A model generated the notes under the pieces. It ran no database searches, had not been told where the DNA came from, and saw only the letters and a program-made list of their open reading frames with translations. Shown here one piece after another: positions 50,844-60,029 of a DNA stretch of 64,000 nucleotides (positions are counted from its first letter, which is position 1; the number at the start of each line of letters is the position of its first letter). The DNA is from Streptomyces griseocarneus (GTDB taxonomy: Bacteria > Actinomycetota > Actinomycetes > Streptomycetales > Streptomycetaceae), in contig NZ_BNBL01000009.1 of assembly GCF_014655595.1 (NCBI RefSeq), positions 248,001 to 312,000 of the forward strand, given 5' to 3'. The translations under genes and the position numbers were made by a program.

Positions 50844-51986
50844 TTACAGCAGTTCTTTGAGCCGCTCCGCCAGCAGGTCCCACCGCCAGCGCTCCTCGAC
50901 CCACTCCCGGCCCCGCTCGCCCATCCGGCGGCGCAGCTCCGCGTCCCCGAGCAGCGTGACGATCCGGTCGGCGGCGTCCTCGGGGGAGCCGCCGCGCACC
51001 ACGTAGCCCGTCTCGCCGTCCAGGACGGCGTCCGGCGCGCCGCCGGAGTCGCCGGCCACCACGGGCAGCCCGGTCGCCGAGGCCTCGAGGTAGACGATGC
51101 CGAGCCCCTCGACGTCCAGCCCGCCCCGGCGGGTGCGGCAGGGCATGGCGAAGACGTCGCCGGCGCCGTAGTGGGCGGGCAGTTCCTCCCACGGCACGGC
51201 CCCGGTGAAGCGGACGGCGTGCGCCACGCCGGTGTCGGCGGCGAGCCGGCGCAGGTCCTTGTCGTACGGGCCGCCGCCCACGATGAGCAGCACCGCCTCC
51301 GGCTCGGCCGCGAGCACGCGCGGCATGGCCTCGATGAGCGTGTCCTGGCCCTTGCGCGGGACGAGCCGGGAGACGCAGACGACGACGGGACGGTCGGTGA
51401 GGCCGAGCCGGGCGCGGACCTCGTCGCCGCCGGAGCCGGGGTGGAAGGTCTTCTCGTCCACGCCGGGCGGCAGTTGCGTCATCCGGGCGGCCGCCTCGTC
51501 GGTCAGGGCGGAGGCGATCCGCGAGCGCGTGTACTCGCCCAGATAGGTGATCGTGTCGGTGCCCTCGCCGATCCGCCTCAGCAGCTGCCGGGAGCCGGGC
51601 AGCTGGGCCCAGCCGGCCTCGTGGCCGTGGGTGGTGGCGACCAGCCTGCGGGCGCCCGCCCGGCGCAGCGCGGGCGCCATCAGCCCCAGGGGCGCGGCCG
51701 CCCCGAACCACACCGAGGTGCAGCCGTGCTCGCGCAGCAGCGTGGCCGCGCGCCGGGTCACCCGGGGGGTGGGCAGCAGCATGGTCGTACGGTCGCGCAC
51801 CACCGGGAAGGGCTGTTCGGCGTCGAACCGGGCCGTGGCCTCCACGCCTTCGCGGCTGTGCTTCCAGGTGGAGGCGTAGACGACGATGCTCGCCGGGTCC
51901 AGGCGCAGCGCCATGTTGTGCAGGAAGGCCTGGATGCCGCCGGGGCGCGGCGGGAAGTCATTGGTGACGATGAGGGTCTTGTGCAT
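50844..51986 (-). CDS. pimB: PimB-like GT4 mannosyltransferase
   Basis: GT4-family glycosyltransferase, most like the GDP-mannose-dependent phosphatidylinositol-monomannoside mannosyltransferase PimB' of actinobacteria. It has 380 residues: N-terminal TLIVTNDFPPRPGGIQAFLHNMA, then donor domain motifs VSRLVPRKGQDTLIEAMP, LIVGGGPYDKDLRRLA and the E-x7-E element in VEGLGIVYLEASATGLPVVA. Cytoplasmic face of the membrane. The ATG at 51986 lacks a ribosome site but TACTGT (52000-51995) ends eight bases before it. It stands at the same place as Rv2188c beside fadD15. Exact acceptor unproven. Confidence 0.9.
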   Translation of the reverse strand: MHKTLIVTNDFPPRPGGIQAFLHNMALRLDPASIVVYASTWKHSREGVEATARFDAEQPFPVVRDRTTMLLPTPRVTRRAATLLREHGCTSVWFGAAAPLGLMAPALRRAGARRLVATTHGHEAGWAQLPGSRQLLRRIGEGTDTITYLGEYTRSRIASALTDEAAARMTQLPPGVDEKTFHPGSGGDEVRARLGLTDRPVVVCVSRLVPRKGQDTLIEAMPRVLAAEPEAVLLIVGGGPYDKDLRRLAADTGVAHAVRFTGAVPWEELPAHYGAGDVFAMPCRTRRGGLDVEGLGIVYLEASATGLPVVAGDSGGAPDAVLDGETGYVVRGGSPEDAADRIVTLLGDAELRRRMGERGREWVEERWRWDLLAERLKELL

Positions 51987-52141
51987 CGCCGCCGACAGTA
52001 CCGGGTGCGATCGGGCGGCAACCGCGCCGCTTCCCGCCACGTCCGTCGCGCGCGGGGGCACTCGACCGGCATCATTCCTTCCAGTGACCGAACGTGTACG
52101 GCGCGTGGTGGCGGCGCCGACCCGAAGGGACGAGGTGGACG

Positions 52142-53383
52142 ATGGTGGCGGGCACAGGTCTGCGGCTCTCGATCGTGGTGTGGGCCGTCACCCGGGCCGT
52201 TCTGATGATGTGCGTGTTCCGGGTGTGGGACATGCCGGGCTCGGACGTCTCCGTCGACATCGAGGTGATCTACCAGGGCTGGTACGGCGTCCTGCGCACC
52301 GGCATCTTCCCGTACGACGACGTGACCTGGCAGTACCCCCCGGCCGCCGCGCTGGCCGTGCTCGCCCCGGGGCTGCTGCCGTTCCTCGACTACGCCCCGG
52401 CGTTCTTCGCCCTGTGCCTGCTGGCCGACGCCGCGATCATGGGCATGCTGCTCTACGCGGTGCGCGACCGGCGGCGCGGACCGCTGGGGGTGTGGGTCTG
52501 GGTGGTGGGGGTGCCGCTGCTGGGCCCGATCGTCTACGCCCGCTACGACGTGATGGTCACGGCGGTGGCCGTTGCGGCGCTGCTGGCCGCCGCCCGGCGC
52601 ACCCGGCTGTCGGGCGCGCTGGTCGGCTTCGGCGCGCTGCTGAAGGTCTGGCCCCTGCTGCTGCTCATCGGCACCCCGCGCGGCCCGCGCACCCGCTCCA
52701 CGTGGGGCGCGGCGCTGGTGACGGCGGGGGTCATGGCGATGTTCTTCGCGGCGGCGATGCCGGGGGCGCTGGCCTTCCTCACCTTCCAGCGCGACCGGGG
52801 CACGGAGGTGGAGTCGCTCGGCTCGCTGGTCTTCCACCTGGCCCGGCACGTCGGCTGGCACGGCAAGGCGCGGCTGAACTACGGCTCGGTGGAGTTCCTG
52901 GGCCGGCACGTCCACGCGGTCAGCGCGCTGGCGCTGGGACTGAGCGTGCTGGCCTTCGCCTGGCTGCTGCTGTGGCGGATGCGGGCCCGCCGCTTCACCG
53001 CGACGACCCCCTACGACGCCGCGTTCGCGGCGGTGCTGCTGTTCACCACGACCAGCCGGGTGATCAGCCCGCAGTACATGATCTGGCTGATCGGCCTGGC
53101 GGCGGTGTGCGTGACGATGCGGACGCCGCGCCAGTGGCTGCCGGTGCTGCTCGTGCTGATCGCGGCACCGCTGACGCAGCTGGAGTTCCCGATCTGGTTC
53201 GCGCACGTCATCGCCAGCGACAAGCTGGGGGTCGCGACGCTGACGCTGCGCAACGGGCTGCTGGTGGCGGCGACGGTGATCTCGTGCAGGCGGCTGTGGC
53301 AGGAGACGGTGACCGAGCCCCGTACGGCGGAGGAGGAGCCGGAGCCGCCGGCGGAGCGGCAGTCGGCGCTGGTGCCGGGGTAG
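52142..53383 (+). CDS. GT87-family (DUF2029) polyprenol-sugar mannosyltransferase-like membrane protein
   Basis: Integral membrane GT-C glycosyltransferase-like protein, 413 residues with about nine to ten helices. An acidic pair in the first outer loop (SVDIEVIYQGWYGVLRTG then FPYDDVTWQYPP) resembles the catalytic region of GT87 mannosyltransferases that use polyprenyl-phosphate mannose to elongate lipomannan-type glycans. Other conserved pieces: YARYDVMVTAVAVAAL, LLKVWPLLLL and RVISPQYMIWL. The ATG at 52142 has GAGG upstream; the frame is open before it without coding support. Beside PimB it suggests an envelope mannoside locus. Confidence 0.87.
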   Translation: MVAGTGLRLSIVVWAVTRAVLMMCVFRVWDMPGSDVSVDIEVIYQGWYGVLRTGIFPYDDVTWQYPPAAALAVLAPGLLPFLDYAPAFFALCLLADAAIMGMLLYAVRDRRRGPLGVWVWVVGVPLLGPIVYARYDVMVTAVAVAALLAAARRTRLSGALVGFGALLKVWPLLLLIGTPRGPRTRSTWGAALVTAGVMAMFFAAAMPGALAFLTFQRDRGTEVESLGSLVFHLARHVGWHGKARLNYGSVEFLGRHVHAVSALALGLSVLAFAWLLLWRMRARRFTATTPYDAAFAAVLLFTTTSRVISPQYMIWLIGLAAVCVTMRTPRQWLPVLLVLIAAPLTQLEFPIWFAHVIASDKLGVATLTLRNGLLVAATVISCRRLWQETVTEPRTAEEEPEPPAERQSALVPG

Positions 53384-53423
53384 CGCGGCCGCGTGCAGGA
53401 GATCACCGTCGCCGCCCCGGTCG

Positions 53424-54650
53424 TCAGAAGGCCTTCGCCACGTACTCCCGCCACCGCGCCGTGAACGCTTCCGGATCCGTCCCCAGAACCTCCCGCAGCG
53501 CCCCCTCCACCGCGCCGGCCCTCTGCTTGCGCTCCCCCACCGCCCGGTAGAAGGCGACGAGCCGGTCCTCCCCCCAGCCCTCGGCGATCATCCGGCAGGC
53601 CAGCCACCCCTCCTCGTACGCCCGCGCCAGCCGGCCCGCCTCCCCGGCGAAGCCGAAGTCCGCGTCCTCGGGGAGGCGCTGCGGCACGCGGCCCGCCGCG
53701 ACGGCGTTCGCCAGCTCGGGGGCGGCCTGGCGGGGGGTGCGCCCGGTGCTCCGGTAGGCCGCCCAGTCGGCGAAGCCCTCGGAGAGCCACAGCGGGGTGG
53801 CGGGTGAGGTCGCGGCGCGGGTGGCGACGTGGGCGGTCTCGTGCGTGAGCACGATCCGGCGGCCGAAGTCGCCGAGCACGCCGTACGCCTCGGGGTTGAC
53901 GATGACGCGGTCGGCGGGGGCGCCTCCCGTCCCGCCGCCCTCGCCGGTGGTCACGGCGGCGATGCCCCGGTACTGGGAGGCGGGCGAGCCCAGCAGCGCC
54001 GCCATCCGGTCCAGCGACGCCGGCATCTCGACCACCACGCGCCGGGCCCAGCCGCCGTGCCAGGCCGACTCGACGGCGGGCACGGCCCGGTCGGCGAGGG
54101 CGGCCAGCGCCCGCATCCGCTCCTGGTCCTGGCCGACCGCCAGCACCAGGCTGCTGCGGCCCCGCACCGCCGTGACCGTGCCCTGCTCCCACAGCTGCCC
54201 GCCGCCCTGGCGGGCCTCCTGCCCGGCCACGAACCAGCGGCCGTCGCGCCGCACGAGGGTCAGCCGCACGGGGGCGGTGACCGGCGCCGTGTCGTACCCG
54301 GCGAGCCGGTAGCGCAGCTCCGCCTCGGCCGCCACCCGCGGGCCCGTGCCCTCGGTGCGGACCAGCCGGTACTCCCAGGAGGCCAGCGGCACGGCGCCGA
54401 GGTTGGCGAACACCTGCCGCCGCTCGTCGCGGTAGCCGGGGGCGGCCGGGTCGACGGCCGCCAGGAAGGCCCGCTCGTCGCGGTCGCGCACGGCCCGCGC
54501 CCACCGGTCCAGCAGCCGCTGGACGGACCGGTCGCCGGTGTCCGGGCGGTCCGGGGAGGCGGTGGTGCCGCAGCCGGTGAGGGTCTGCAGGGCGAGCAGC
54601 ACCGCCAGGCAGCACGCCGCCGCCCGTCCGCTCCACCGCCTGCCCGTCAC
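53424..54650 (-). CDS. Putative lipoprotein with HExxH metallopeptidase motif
   Basis: 408 residues. The N-terminus is a lipoprotein signal: basic RRWSGRAA, hydrophobic core, and lipobox LTGC near residue 26. The middle (about 40-170) looks like an NTF2-like fold. The C-terminal half resembles the peptidase MA/gluzincin fold: LTHETAHVAT gives the zinc-binding HExxH, and LSEGFADWAAYRS supplies the downstream Glu. So a surface-anchored zinc peptidase is likely, substrate unknown. It stands alone, convergent with the GT87 gene and just before the NlpC/P60 gene on the same strand (48 bases). Confidence 0.87.
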   Translation of the reverse strand: MTGRRWSGRAAACCLAVLLALQTLTGCGTTASPDRPDTGDRSVQRLLDRWARAVRDRDERAFLAAVDPAAPGYRDERRQVFANLGAVPLASWEYRLVRTEGTGPRVAAEAELRYRLAGYDTAPVTAPVRLTLVRRDGRWFVAGQEARQGGGQLWEQGTVTAVRGRSSLVLAVGQDQERMRALAALADRAVPAVESAWHGGWARRVVVEMPASLDRMAALLGSPASQYRGIAAVTTGEGGGTGGAPADRVIVNPEAYGVLGDFGRRIVLTHETAHVATRAATSPATPLWLSEGFADWAAYRSTGRTPRQAAPELANAVAAGRVPQRLPEDADFGFAGEAGRLARAYEEGWLACRMIAEGWGEDRLVAFYRAVGERKQRAGAVEGALREVLGTDPEAFTARWREYVAKAF

Positions 54651-54698
54651 GCCCGCATCGTACGAGGGGGACGGGCCGGGCCCCGGGTCAGGGCACGC

Positions 54699-55772
54699 TC
54701 AGGGCCGGGTGACGGAGGAGATCGGCATCATGTCGGCGGGGTCGTAGCGCACCCGCGCGCCGGGGTAGGGGGCGTGCACCACCTGTCCGTTGCCCACGTA
54801 CATGCCCACGTGACTGGCGTCGTCGCGGTAGATCACCAGGTCGCCGGGGCGCGCCTCGGCGAGCGAGACCCGGCGTCCGGCGTGGCGCTGGGCCTGCGAG
54901 GTGCGCGGCAGGCCCACCCCGGCCCGCCCGTACGCCCACTGCATCAGCCCCGAGCAGTCGAAGGCGCCCGGCCCCGTCGCTCCCCAGGCGTAGGGCGAGC
55001 CGACCGCCTGGCGCACGGCCATGGCGGCGGCGAAGCCGCGGCCGGAGACGGCGGGCACGTCCGGCAGGGCGGGAGCGCGGTACGGGCCGCCGGAGCGCTC
55101 TCCCGAGCGCGAGGAGCGCGCGTACTCCTCCCGGTCGGATTCCGGCAGGGTGTTCAGCAGCCTGCGCGCGGCGGCGAGCTTCCCCTCGACCTCCCGCTTG
55201 TGCCGCTCGACGGCCTTGCGGCTGTCCTCCAGCTCGGCGAGGGTGCGGGCCGCCTCGGCCCGCTCCTGGCGCAGGGTGCGCTGCGCGGCCATCAGGGCCC
55301 GCAGCTGTTCGGCCTGCCGGCCGGTGATGCGGTCGAGGGTGGCGGCCTTGTCGAGGTAGCCGTCGGGATCGGAGGACAGCAGCAGTTCCAGGGCGGGGTC
55401 GACGGCGCCGTTGCGGTACTGGGCGGTGGCGATCATGCCGAGGTCGCCGCGCATCCGGTTGACCTTCTCCTGGCCGCGGGCGACCCGGCCGGCGGCCCGC
55501 TCCACCCGCTCGCGCAGGGTGTGGGCGCGTTCGCCGGCGGCGTTGTACTTCTCGGTGGCCCGCTCGGCCTGTTCGTAGAGCCGGTCGAGCTGTGCCTTCA
55601 CCGTCCCGGAGGCCTTGCCCTCGTCGGTGGCGTCACCGGGCCGGGCGGTGGCCGGGGCCGCCGAGAGGGCTGCCGCGGCGGTGGCCACGGCGGCCGACAG
55701 GACCGAGACCCGGACGCTCTGGGTGAGACCGGACTGCACGAGACGGCGATGGGACGCCACGGGGGGCCGCAC
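54699..55772 (-). CDS. Secreted NlpC/P60 peptidoglycan endopeptidase
   Basis: Cell-wall hydrolase cutting stem peptides, 357 residues. A signal peptide ends near APATA (residue about 43). A long coiled coil follows (about 55-210: KAQLDRLYEQAERATEKYNA, later AELEDSRKAVERHKREVEG), typical of RipA/Rv2190c-like hydrolases where it inhibits or positions the enzyme. The NlpC/P60 domain (about 245-357) has Cys in AFDCSGLMQWAYG, His in ASHVGMYVG and a further His in VVHAPYPG. It matches Rv2190c by order near pimB and trpD. The start could be the ATG or GTG at 55772; no closer alternative is better. Confidence 0.93.
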   Translation of the reverse strand: MRPPVASHRRLVQSGLTQSVRVSVLSAAVATAAAALSAAPATARPGDATDEGKASGTVKAQLDRLYEQAERATEKYNAAGERAHTLRERVERAAGRVARGQEKVNRMRGDLGMIATAQYRNGAVDPALELLLSSDPDGYLDKAATLDRITGRQAEQLRALMAAQRTLRQERAEAARTLAELEDSRKAVERHKREVEGKLAAARRLLNTLPESDREEYARSSRSGERSGGPYRAPALPDVPAVSGRGFAAAMAVRQAVGSPYAWGATGPGAFDCSGLMQWAYGRAGVGLPRTSQAQRHAGRRVSLAEARPGDLVIYRDDASHVGMYVGNGQVVHAPYPGARVRYDPADMMPISSVTRP

Positions 55773-55998
55773 TCCCTTCCTCTGTGTGCGGACCCTGCCG
55801 CCCGGTGGGGCGGACGACGGGCGGGCACCGCGCGCCAGACAGTAGCGGCGCGGTCACCTTCCGTTCAAAGACGCGCCCAAGGGCAAAAGGGACACCCGGT
55901 CCAAGGCGCAGGTCACCGGCGGGGCGCGCGCCGGGCCGCCGGAGCCGGGATTCGCCCGGACGGGTGGTGTGGCGGGCCCGCGGGGCGGGGACCGGGGC

Positions 55999-57372
55999 TC
56001 AGGTGCGGGCGAGTCGCTTGAGGAGCAGGGCCGACGCCACCGGGCGCGCCCCCACCTTGGCGACGCCGTCCGCGACCTCGCGGTCGGTGGAGACCACCAC
56101 GACCGGGCGGCCGGGCGGCTCGGCCCGCACCAGCTGGCGGATCAGTTCGTCGGCCGTCACGCCGGGCTTGCTGAAGAGCACCCGCACCCCGCGCGGCGGC
56201 GCCAGCAGCACCGGCGCCGCGAGCTCGGCGCCGTCGAAGACGCAGGTGACCTCGGCGCCGGTCTGCGCGGCCAGCATCGCGAGGCCGCCCAGCAGCCGCA
56301 GCCGCTGCTTGTCCAGCGGCATCGTCGGATAGCCGGTCTTGGTGACGTTGTAGCCGTCGACGACCAGGTGCGCCTGGGGCAGCGCCAGCAGCTGGTCGAG
56401 CAGCGCAGGGTCGGTCTCCGACAGGGCACGGGTGGCGATGTCCTTCGGCGTCATCGTCCCCGGCTGCACCGCGTCCACGGTGTCCGCCGGGTGCGTCGTG
56501 GCGGGCGGCAGCGCCAGCTCGCGCCGCAGCCCCTGGGCCGCGTCCAGCACCGTGTCCAGCAGCAGCCGCAGCCGCATGTCCTCCACGCTGCGTCCCTCGC
56601 GCACGGCCCGGCGGCCCGCCTCCAGCGCGGCCTCGGCCTCCGCGAGCCGTGCCTTGACGCGCCGCAGCTCGCCCGAGGCCGCGGCCTTCTCGGCGGCGGC
56701 CTCCGAACGCGCGGACTCCAGCTCCGCCTGCGCCCTGCGCAGCGCGGCCTCGCCGCGGCGCACGTCGCTGACCGCGCTGCGCAGCTTGCGCTGAAGCGAT
56801 TCGGCCTCCTTGCGGGCGGCCTCCAGCTCGGCGCGGACGCGCTCGGTCTCCGCGCGGGCCTCGTCCCGGGCGGCGGCCAGCTCGCCGCGCAGCCGCCGCA
56901 GTTCGCGCTGGGCCTCCTCGCCCGCCCGTTCGGCGGTGGCCCGCTGGGCCTCCTCGCCGGCCGCCGTGACGAGCTTGACCCAGCCGGCCGGGCGCAGCAC
57001 GAAGGCCATGGCCGCCACGTCCTCGGGGTCGGCGGCCGCGGGCGGCGAACCGGCGTCGAGCGCCTGGACCAGCTCGGAGCCGCCCTCGCGCAGCCGCGCG
57101 GAGATCCGCTGCCGGAAGGCGGTGTCGTTCTCGACGGCGGCCGCCATGGCGTTCCCGGCGAACTTGGCGCGGCGGGTGGGGGTGAAGCGGGCATACTGCC
57201 GCAGCTGGGCGGGGAGTTCGGAGACGGTCAGGCCGCCGAACGCCTCGGCGACCAGGCTGACGACCCGTCGCCGGATCCCCTCGGGCAGCGGCCGCTCGAG
57301 CACCTCGCTGACGCCGTCGTCGGCCCCGCCGGCGTCACCGGCCGCCTCCACGCCGTCTGTGTGCTCCGCCAC
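55999..57372 (-). CDS. NYN-domain (YacP-like) RNA-processing-type protein with coiled coil
   Basis: 457 residues in three parts. A helical N-terminal region (1-130) contains ARFTPTRRAKFAGNAMAAAVENDTAFRQRI. A long charged coiled coil (about 135-265) is very rich in Glu, Arg and Ala. The C-terminal NYN/PIN-like nuclease domain (about 315-457) has acidic motifs LVVDGYNVTKTGYP, TCVFDGAE and VVVSTDREVADG. NYN proteins such as YacP/Rae1 cleave RNA; a similar role here is an inference. Divergent from the rhomboid gene. Confidence 0.88.
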   Translation of the reverse strand: MAEHTDGVEAAGDAGGADDGVSEVLERPLPEGIRRRVVSLVAEAFGGLTVSELPAQLRQYARFTPTRRAKFAGNAMAAAVENDTAFRQRISARLREGGSELVQALDAGSPPAAADPEDVAAMAFVLRPAGWVKLVTAAGEEAQRATAERAGEEAQRELRRLRGELAAARDEARAETERVRAELEAARKEAESLQRKLRSAVSDVRRGEAALRRAQAELESARSEAAAEKAAASGELRRVKARLAEAEAALEAGRRAVREGRSVEDMRLRLLLDTVLDAAQGLRRELALPPATTHPADTVDAVQPGTMTPKDIATRALSETDPALLDQLLALPQAHLVVDGYNVTKTGYPTMPLDKQRLRLLGGLAMLAAQTGAEVTCVFDGAELAAPVLLAPPRGVRVLFSKPGVTADELIRQLVRAEPPGRPVVVVSTDREVADGVAKVGARPVASALLLKRLART

Positions 57373-57516
57373 CGCTCCATCGCTCCCGTTCTTCAGATAC
57401 TCAACGCCCGGTCCACCCTACGGCCTGCCGGTCGCCGGACGCGGTGCCCAGGGCCCCGGGGGACGGACCGGCGAGGCACTTGGTACCGGTTGCGCCCGGT
57501 ACGCCATGATCTGGCC

Positions 57517-58251
57517 ATGATCAGAAAGGCTGGACACTCCCGCCGGACCGGCACCCCCTGGGTGAGCTGGACGATCCTGGGCATCTGCGGCGCGGTCTTC
57601 CTCGCCGGCCCGGCGTCCGGCCTCAATCCCCTCTACGGCACCGGCACCGGGCTGCTGTCCGCCCAGAGCGCCCACTTCGAGCGCTGGGGAGTGGTCCCGC
57701 AGGAGCTGTGGCACAGCTCCCCGCTGGCCCTGACCACTCCCCTGACGGCTCTGTTCGTGCACGGCAACTGGCTGCATCTGCTGGGCAACATGCTCTTCCT
57801 CTTCGTCTTCGGCGCCATGACCGAGGCCCGCATGGGCCGTGCCGACTTCGCGCTGTGCTACCTCGTGACCGGCTATCTGGCCCTGCTCGGCTACGCGGCC
57901 GTGCACGCCGACTCCGGCCGCACCCTCGTGGGAGCGTCCGGCGCCATCTCCGGAGTGCTCGGCGCCTTCCTCCATCTCTTCCCCAGGGCCCGGGTCACCA
58001 GCCTCTTCCCGTTCCTCTTCTTCCTGCCGCTGCGCTTTCCGGCCTGGGCCGTACTGTTGTTCTGGTTCGTGCTGCAGTGGCTGGCGACGGGCACCGACGC
58101 GGGACGGCCCGGGGTCGCCTATCTGGCCCATGTCCTGGGCTTCTGCCTCGGCTTCGGCTACGCCTGGGTCACCCGGACGCGTGCGGCTACTGTGTCTTCC
58201 CGGGGGACACCCCCCGGACCCCCGGCCGGAACAGGAGACAAACCGACGTGA
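57517..58251 (+). CDS. Rhomboid intramembrane serine protease
   Basis: Seven-helix-type membrane protease, 244 residues with about six hydrophobic segments. The catalytic dyad is Ser141 in GASGAISG and His205 in YLAHVLGF; the oxyanion/loop motif HGNWLHLLGNMLFLFVFG is complete. It should cleave membrane-spanning substrates, none identifiable here. The ATG at 57517 is the only good start; there is no obvious ribosome site. Its stop overlaps the GTG of the RAM-domain gene (GTGA), an arrangement that ties the two together. Confidence 0.93.
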   Translation: MIRKAGHSRRTGTPWVSWTILGICGAVFLAGPASGLNPLYGTGTGLLSAQSAHFERWGVVPQELWHSSPLALTTPLTALFVHGNWLHLLGNMLFLFVFGAMTEARMGRADFALCYLVTGYLALLGYAAVHADSGRTLVGASGAISGVLGAFLHLFPRARVTSLFPFLFFLPLRFPAWAVLLFWFVLQWLATGTDAGRPGVAYLAHVLGFCLGFGYAWVTRTRAATVSSRGTPPGPPAGTGDKPT

Positions 58252-58529
58252 TCACTTCGATCGTGCTCATCAAGACCGATGTGGACCGCATCCCCGAGAT
58301 CGCCGAGAAGATCGCCGCGCTGGAGGGCGTCAGCGAGGTCTACTCCGTCACGGGCGCGCACGACCTGATCGCGATGGTGCGGGTGGCCCGGCACGACGAC
58401 CTCGCGGACGTCATCCCGGGCCGGATCAGCAAGGTGCCGGGCGTGGCCTCGACGGAGACGCACATCGCCTTCCGCACCTACTCCCAGCACGACCTCGAGG
58501 CCGCCTTCGCGATCGGCCTCGACAGCTGA
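58248..58529 (+). CDS. Stand-alone Lrp/AsnC ligand-binding (RAM) domain protein
   Basis: 93 residues containing only the C-terminal effector domain of Lrp/AsnC regulators: ITSIVLIKTDVDRIPEIAEK, ALEGVSEVYSVTGAHDLIAMVRV, VPGVASTETHIAF. There is no helix-turn-helix. Such solo RAM proteins form rings that bind amino acids and may modulate full Lrp partners or enzymes. AGGAG nine bases upstream and overlap with the rhomboid stop define the GTG at 58248. It is convergent with the aminotransferase gene (one base between stops). Confidence 0.92.
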   Translation: MITSIVLIKTDVDRIPEIAEKIAALEGVSEVYSVTGAHDLIAMVRVARHDDLADVIPGRISKVPGVASTETHIAFRTYSQHDLEAAFAIGLDS

Positions 58530-58530
58530 C

Positions 58531-59898
58531 TCAGGCCGCCGACGGGTCCGGCACGCACCGGCCGTTCTCGGTGCGGTAGCGCCACCGCGCGCCCTTCTCG
58601 ACCAGCTCCTGCACGGCCCCGGTGAAGCGCTCGATGTGCTCGTCGGGGGTGCCCGCGCCGAAGCTGACCCGGATCGCGTTGAGCGACTGCCCCTCGTCGG
58701 GCGCCCCGCACTCGCCGGGGGCGTCCGGCTCCCCGCCGAGCAAGGTCCGTACCAGCGGATGCGCGCAGAACAGCCCGTCGCGGACCCCGATGCCGTACTC
58801 GGCGGAGAGCGCGGCGGCGAAGTGCGAGCTGTTCCAGCCCTCGACGACGAACGAGATGACGCCCACGCGGGGCGCGTCGTCGCCGAACAGCGAGAGCACC
58901 CTGACCCCCGGCACCCGTGCCAGCCCGTCGCGGACGGCGGCCACCAGCCGCCGCTCGCGCTCCACCAGCCGGTCGAAGCCGGCCTCGGTGAGCGCCGTGC
59001 AGGCGGCGGCGAGGGCGTACGCCCCGATCACATTGGGCGAGCCCGCCTCGTGCCGGGCGGCGGTGCGGTGCCACTCGACGTCCACGCCGCCGTCGGCCCG
59101 CCGGGAGACGGCGCGGCTGGCACCGCCGCCCGCCAGGTAGGGGCCCGCCTCCTGGAGCCAGTCGGCCCGCCCGGCCAGCACCCCGGCGCCGAACGGGGCG
59201 TAGAGCTTGTGCCCCGAGAACGCGGCCCAGTCGACGTCCAGTTCGGCGATGTCCACCGGGTGGTGCGGCGCCAGCTGCGCGGCGTCCAGCACGATCCGGG
59301 CCCCGTGCGCGTGCGCGGCCGCCGCCAACTCCCTCACGGGCCACAGCTCGCCGGTCACGTTCGAGGCGCCGGTCACACAGACCAGGGCCGGCCCGTAGGG
59401 CTGCCGGGCGGCCAGCGCGCGCTCCAGGGTGTCCACCGCCTGACCGGGGGTGCGGGGTGCGTCGAGGTAGGTGACCTCGACGTCGGGGCGGCGCTCCCAC
59501 GGCAGGAGGGCGGCATGGTGCTCGGTCTCGAAGACGAACACCCGTGTGCGGGGCGGGAGTACGGCGGCGAGCAGGTTGAGCGAGTCGGTCGTGGAGCGGG
59601 TGAAGAGCACCTGGTCGTCGGGGCGGCAGCCGAGGAAGCCGGCGACGTCCGCGCGGCTCTTCTCGAAGAGGTCGGTGGACAGCTGCGAGAGGTAGCCCGC
59701 CCCGCGGTGCACGCTGCCGTAGTACGGGGCGTAGGCGGCCACGTCGTCCCAGACCCGCTGCAGGGCGGGGGCGCTGGCGGCGTAGTCGAGCGCGGCATAG
59801 GTCACCTCGCCGCCGGTGACCAGGGGGACCAGGACGTCCCGGCCCAGAACGGGCAGCGGCTCCACGGTGGAAACGTCGGTGACAGGGCATGCGGACAT
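58531..59898 (-). CDS. Class V aminotransferase / cysteine-desulfurase-like PLP enzyme under SAM-IV control
   Basis: PLP fold-type I enzyme, 455 residues. The Schiff-base Lys lies in AFSGHKLYAPFGAG (about residue 230), the pyridoxal-contacting Asp in ARIVLDAAQLAPHHPVD, and a Cys stands at the SufS/CsdA-like position (GVRDGLFCAHPL), but the preceding residues differ from the HHC of true group II desulfurases. So cysteine desulfurase, cysteine lyase or another sulfur-amino-acid role are possible. The SAM-IV riboswitch in its 314-base leader indicates sulfur/methionine metabolism. ATG at 59898 with CGGGAG upstream. Preceded on the same strand by trpD's promoter-distal region but not co-transcribed with it. 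Confidence 0.88.
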   Translation of the reverse strand: MSACPVTDVSTVEPLPVLGRDVLVPLVTGGEVTYAALDYAASAPALQRVWDDVAAYAPYYGSVHRGAGYLSQLSTDLFEKSRADVAGFLGCRPDDQVLFTRSTTDSLNLLAAVLPPRTRVFVFETEHHAALLPWERRPDVEVTYLDAPRTPGQAVDTLERALAARQPYGPALVCVTGASNVTGELWPVRELAAAAHAHGARIVLDAAQLAPHHPVDIAELDVDWAAFSGHKLYAPFGAGVLAGRADWLQEAGPYLAGGGASRAVSRRADGGVDVEWHRTAARHEAGSPNVIGAYALAAACTALTEAGFDRLVERERRLVAAVRDGLARVPGVRVLSLFGDDAPRVGVISFVVEGWNSSHFAAALSAEYGIGVRDGLFCAHPLVRTLLGGEPDAPGECGAPDEGQSLNAIRVSFGAGTPDEHIERFTGAVQELVEKGARWRYRTENGRCVPDPSAA

Positions 59899-59947
59899 GG
59901 CGAATTCTCCCGGCGGGAAGCGAAAAGGGGTGGGATTACCGGAGAAG

Positions 59948-59962
59948 GGGCCGCTGCGGCCC
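59948..59962 (-). promoter_or_regulatory. Candidate expression-platform hairpin of the SAM-IV leader
   Basis: GGGCCGC and GCGGCCC around one base, followed on the minus strand by CTTCTCC, about 50 bases before the aminotransferase start. Between it and the aptamer, GGATCCCTCG can pair either with nearby AGGGATCC (60006-60025) or with the later CGAGGGAGATCC, giving mutually exclusive folds that could switch it. Confidence 0.45.
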
Positions 59963-60029
59963 TATCGCATTCGCTGCATCACGGAAGGATCTCCCTCGAC
60001 GACCAGGATCCCTGGCGAGGGATCCGCGC

